Source: Nymphalis io
Taxonomy: Eukaryota; Arthropoda; Insecta; Lepidoptera; Nymphalidae
NCBI RefSeq assembly: GCF_905147045.1
Contig: NC_065903.1
Span: 6,200,001-6,264,000, forward strand
DNA: 64,000 nucleotides
Direction of reading: 5' to 3'
The notes beneath the pieces are model-generated. The model was given only the letters and a program-made list of their open reading frames with translations, had not been told where the DNA came from and did no database searches. Positions within the stretch are counted from its first letter, which is position 1; each line of letters starts with the position of its first letter. The translations under genes were made by a program, and so were the position numbers. Below, one piece after another: positions 61,328-64,000 of the stretch.

Positions 61328-62507
61328 TATTATCATAATTTTCCAATTCAATATTTATATTATATGACAATTATAGTAATATAGTATAATAATATGTAAA
61401 ACCTAAACATTACTTTCAAAGACTAACGACGACATTACCTTTCTGTAGATTTAATGTTTTGTCCCGACTACCTAAAAACTCAACTAATATAATGGTTATA
61501 TGTTTTTTTTAATATACAAACCATAAACCAAAGGATTCAATTGACTCTGACAAGAGCGTGTATCGCAATATGCATCGTGACCGAACCTAACGAAGCCCTA
61601 ACGAAGACCGAACCTAACGAAATCTAATATGGCAACCAGAAAATTAGATAACATAAACATTATTATAATTTATGATGTGTTCATGACCAATATAATAGAT
61701 AACGCCAATATTAATCTTAACTGGTCAAGTGCAAAACTAAATTACTATTATTCGGAAACTAAATATTAAATTGTTATATTAACATCACTAGAAAAGCATA
61801 TCTAATATTATGGGTACTTGTTAACATTAATGCGTTAATTTCACTATTTTTCTAAATTATTTTTCTAATCTAGCAAAACTATTAAGCTGAGTCGGCATAT
61901 TTAGTAGGATTTTACTGTAATAATGACCATTAAATATTAGTTTATAACATAAAATCTTATATATTATTTATAGTAATTCGTTATTATAAAATATCAAGTC
62001 ACGATACATGCAAGTAAAACTTAGATTTCATAGCGTGACTTTTTCTTAAAATATACAAATATACTACAATCAAAATATTTATCTATATTGTCTAGCTAGC
62101 TACCTATATTCTACTATACTTATTTTCTCTAAAACTACTGCAGTGCTATTCTGTAAGAACTCACTTAATTACTCCGCGTGAAACATTGACTTCAAGCTTA
62201 TGATGCTATTCAATTTCGATGCGTGTATACTTGAAATGTTATAATTATTATGGTCAAAATCGCATAGCACTTTCTGACATTTCACGAGCGTTTTCTGCGG
62301 TAAATTTCGAGTTTGTTCTGACAGCTGTAATAGCCCGTATATATGTAAGCCATAATTTTTATTTACGGGAAATGCTTAAATTTCATGTTATTTTTTAAAT
62401 AAGAATTAGTAATAGTAACAAATAAATTCAACTTGTCGTTTAATTTTCTGCCAGTTCTTATAACATAACAATAATTACAGTAACTCACTGCGTAATTCAA
62501 TTCTATG
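61328..62507. other. AT-rich stretch, no gene seen
   Basis: No gene. Includes a partial tandem repeat of GACCGAACCTAACGAA (61579-61621). Confidence 0.55.
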
Positions 62508-63572
62508 TAGTGAATGCTGGGGTCCCCCAGGGATCTGTGCTATTTCCCACACTCTTTCTTTTGCATATTAATGATATGTTCTCTCTTGGGAACATACATT
62601 GCTATGCAGATGATAGTACAGTGCATGGTGGACCACGGACGCGCAGTGGCTGGGCGGGCGGAAACTGAGGAGAGGCGGGAGAATCTTGTCATTGAACTCG
62701 ATAGGACGTTAGAGCTCATCGCCAAATGGGGTTCTGATAATCTTGTAGAGTTTAATGCCAAGAAAACACAGGTATGCGCTCTCACAGCGAAAAAGTCATC
62801 ATTTTCCCCTCTTCCCTCCCTCTGTGGCACACCGCAGATGATACAAAGCAAAATCGCCATGCTGGGGATGGACGTTCGCTGCGACCTTAGTCCAAGGGAT
62901 TACATCGAGGCTATTATAAAAACAGCTTCACGGAAACTCGGAGTTCTGAACAAGGTGCGGCGTTTTTTCACGCCACAACAACTGTGCCTGTTATACAAAA
63001 CACAGGTACGATCTTGCGTTGAATATTGCTCGCACCTTTGGGATGGCTCCGCTAAGTACCTACTGGAGGCCTTGGACCGGTTGCAGCGACGTGCAGTACG
63101 CATTATTGGCGACGTAAAGGTCACAAACACCCTTGAACCTTTACAATTGCGTCGCGAGATAGCAGCACTGAGCGCTTTCTATCGACTGTATCACGGCGAG
63201 TGCTCTGAGGAATTATTCTCTCTAATTCCTGCTTCCCCCTTCCTTCTTAAGTCCACGCGAGCTGGCTCTCGATGTCACCGCCTAACTGTGACATCAATTC
63301 CATCGCGCACAAAGAAATTTGGCAACTCCTTTCTTTGTCGCACTACCAAAAAATGGAATTCCTTACCAGCTCACGTGTTCCCCTCCTCTTACAACCCGGG
63401 TTCCTTCAAACGAGGCGTGAAGAGGCATCTTGCGGGCCGGCAAGGCGGGGACGGCTAGTACAGAACATTCTTCCCGACTGTACTGGCCGTCGTCGTGTTT
63501 GGACTCTACTACCACTTACCATCAGGTGGAGTAGAGTCATTTGCCATCCCGGGACATATAAAAAAAAAAAAA
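62508..63572 (+). mobile_element. LINE-beta: longest copy, reverse transcriptase C-terminal half
   Basis: The 3' half of a non-LTR retrotransposon ORF2. The first frame (from 62510) holds block B VNAGVPQGSVLFPTLFLLHI and block C CYADD (YADD at 62603-62614). A frameshift at about 62620-62650 then moves the protein into the frame that stays open to 63458: LELIAKWGSDNLVEFNAKKT, VRRFFTPQQLCLLYKTQVRS, EYCSHLWDGSAKYLLEALDR, RRAVRIIGD and KKWNSLPAHVFPSSYN. A 3' UTR with two hairpins follows, then an A-tail (about 63560-63572). Block A and everything upstream are missing. The long open C-terminal frame with one frameshift suggests a fairly young copy. Its clade is the same as LINE-alpha, probably CR1/Jockey-like. 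Confidence 0.94.
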
Positions 63573-63575
63573 GTA

Positions 63576-63690
63576 AAGCAGGCAACGCCCCTGCAAGCCC
63601 TCCTTTGTTGCAGGTGTCCATGGACAGTATGGGTAACTTTCCATCGTGGGACTCTCCTGCCCGTTTGCCCTCTTTTCACATAAAAATATA
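63576..63690 (+). repeat. 3' module of another dispersed repeat
   Basis: GCAGGCAACGCCCCTGCAAG, TTGTTGCAGGTGTCCATGGA and CCCGTTTGCCCTCTTTTCAC followed by ATAAAAA resemble a common lepidopteran repeat 3' end, in which a CCATCAGG-type motif lies before CCCGT. Here that place reads TTTCCATCGTGGGA. It follows directly after the LINE-beta A-tail. Confidence 0.5.
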
Positions 63691-63825
63691 CGCTGTCTCA
63701 GACATTTTGGTGATCTACAAATTTCACACACACGTTTTTTGGTGCTGTTATGCGCCCGCTAAAACAAATGTTACTATTATAATAATAGAATAACTTGATT
63801 ATTTTAGTTTATTTATGTGTTATAG

Positions 63826-64000
63826 CCAAGTTGGGTCAGTGGTTAGAATGCATCAATCTTAACAAACCAGACAGGCACCATGTGCTTAGCACATGGAAGT
63901 TAGGTTAGAAGAATTATAATCTCGAATTTAATTCGAGATTATAATTCATCTCGTGCACAGCGTTAAAGGAAAACATCGTGACCTATGTGTGTCTAATTTC
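63826..64000 (+). repeat. SINE-C copy with internal rearrangement, cut by window end
   Basis: GCCAAGTTGGGTCAGTGGTT and AGAATGCATCAATCTTAAC correspond to the tRNA-like head with a degraded A-box; the B-box part is deleted. ATTATAATTCATCTCGTGCA, AAAGGAAAACATCGTGACC and GTGTCTAATTTC continue the body to the end of the window. Between them lie a short CATGTGC..GCACATG stem and the perfect palindrome 63912-63948. Confidence 0.85.
63912..63948. repeat. Perfect 18-bp inverted repeat, 1-nt spacer
   Basis: GAATTATAATCTCGAATT (63912-63929) and AATTCGAGATTATAATTC (63931-63948) are exact reverse complements around one T. It is inside the SINE-C copy; the other SINE-C copies contain only the single ATTATAATTCATCTCG segment. 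Confidence 0.97.

Overview
This window reads as AT-rich, repeat-laden, non-coding nuclear DNA from a lepidopteran insect, most likely a butterfly. The evidence is the repeat content. It holds several 5'-truncated non-LTR retrotransposons (two related families, here called LINE-alpha and LINE-beta, plus RTE-clade, R1-clade and two other LINE tails). It also holds many copies of three SINE-like families typical of Lepidoptera: SINE-A, tRNA-headed SINE-B with an (ATT)n tail, and tRNA-headed SINE-C with a (TTACTG)n-type tail. The family names are working labels made for this window. The link to butterflies, especially nymphalids, rests on remembered resemblance of SINE-A and was not tested by a search. 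No prokaryotic organisation, CRISPR array or intact host protein-coding gene was found; every clear coding similarity is transposon-derived and broken.

Layout. 0-5 kb: a GC-richer block ending in a splice-donor match (890-1321), a SINE-B, a SINE-A, and a LINE tail with a long poly(A). 5-9.3 kb: LINE-alpha with all three core reverse transcriptase blocks (7053-8320, minus), a LINE-beta 3' end (8549-8846, minus) and an RTE 3' end (9044-9300, minus). 9.3-20 kb: mostly unique AT-rich sequence with one SINE-B and one SINE-A. 20.7-26.6 kb: a LINE tail, a possible solo LTR, two full SINE-A copies, an R1 remnant and a short RTE insertion with target-site duplication. 29.15 kb: an internal RTE reverse transcriptase fragment. 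30.4 kb: an (AT)n microsatellite. 31-38 kb: SINE-A and SINE-B copies, LINE-beta and a second LINE-alpha copy. 38-50 kb: long unique stretches with SINE-C at 47.65 kb. 50.4-52.05 kb: a roughly 200-bp inverted repeat enclosing an R1-clade 3' end. 52-59 kb: mostly unique. 59-64 kb: a U2 snRNA 5' fragment fused to a SINE-C tail, a GC-rich island with a minus-strand splice-donor match, two more SINE-C copies, and the longest LINE-beta copy.

How the parts work together. The sequence suggests two LINE/SINE partnerships. LINE-beta and SINE-A share an 18-nt 3' stem-loop, CCACTTACCATCAGGTGG. SINE-C and RTE share a 3' block around GAGGCCT..CCAGCAGTGG. The window also contains a striking set of perfect inverted repeats with very small spacers (7855, 8848, 18532, 24091, 49764 and 63912), plus a 29-bp pair with a 21-nt spacer at 54422. 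Several sit in or at the ends of retroelement copies, which fits fold-back template switching. Possible host elements (first exons, promoters) are given only as low-confidence candidates.
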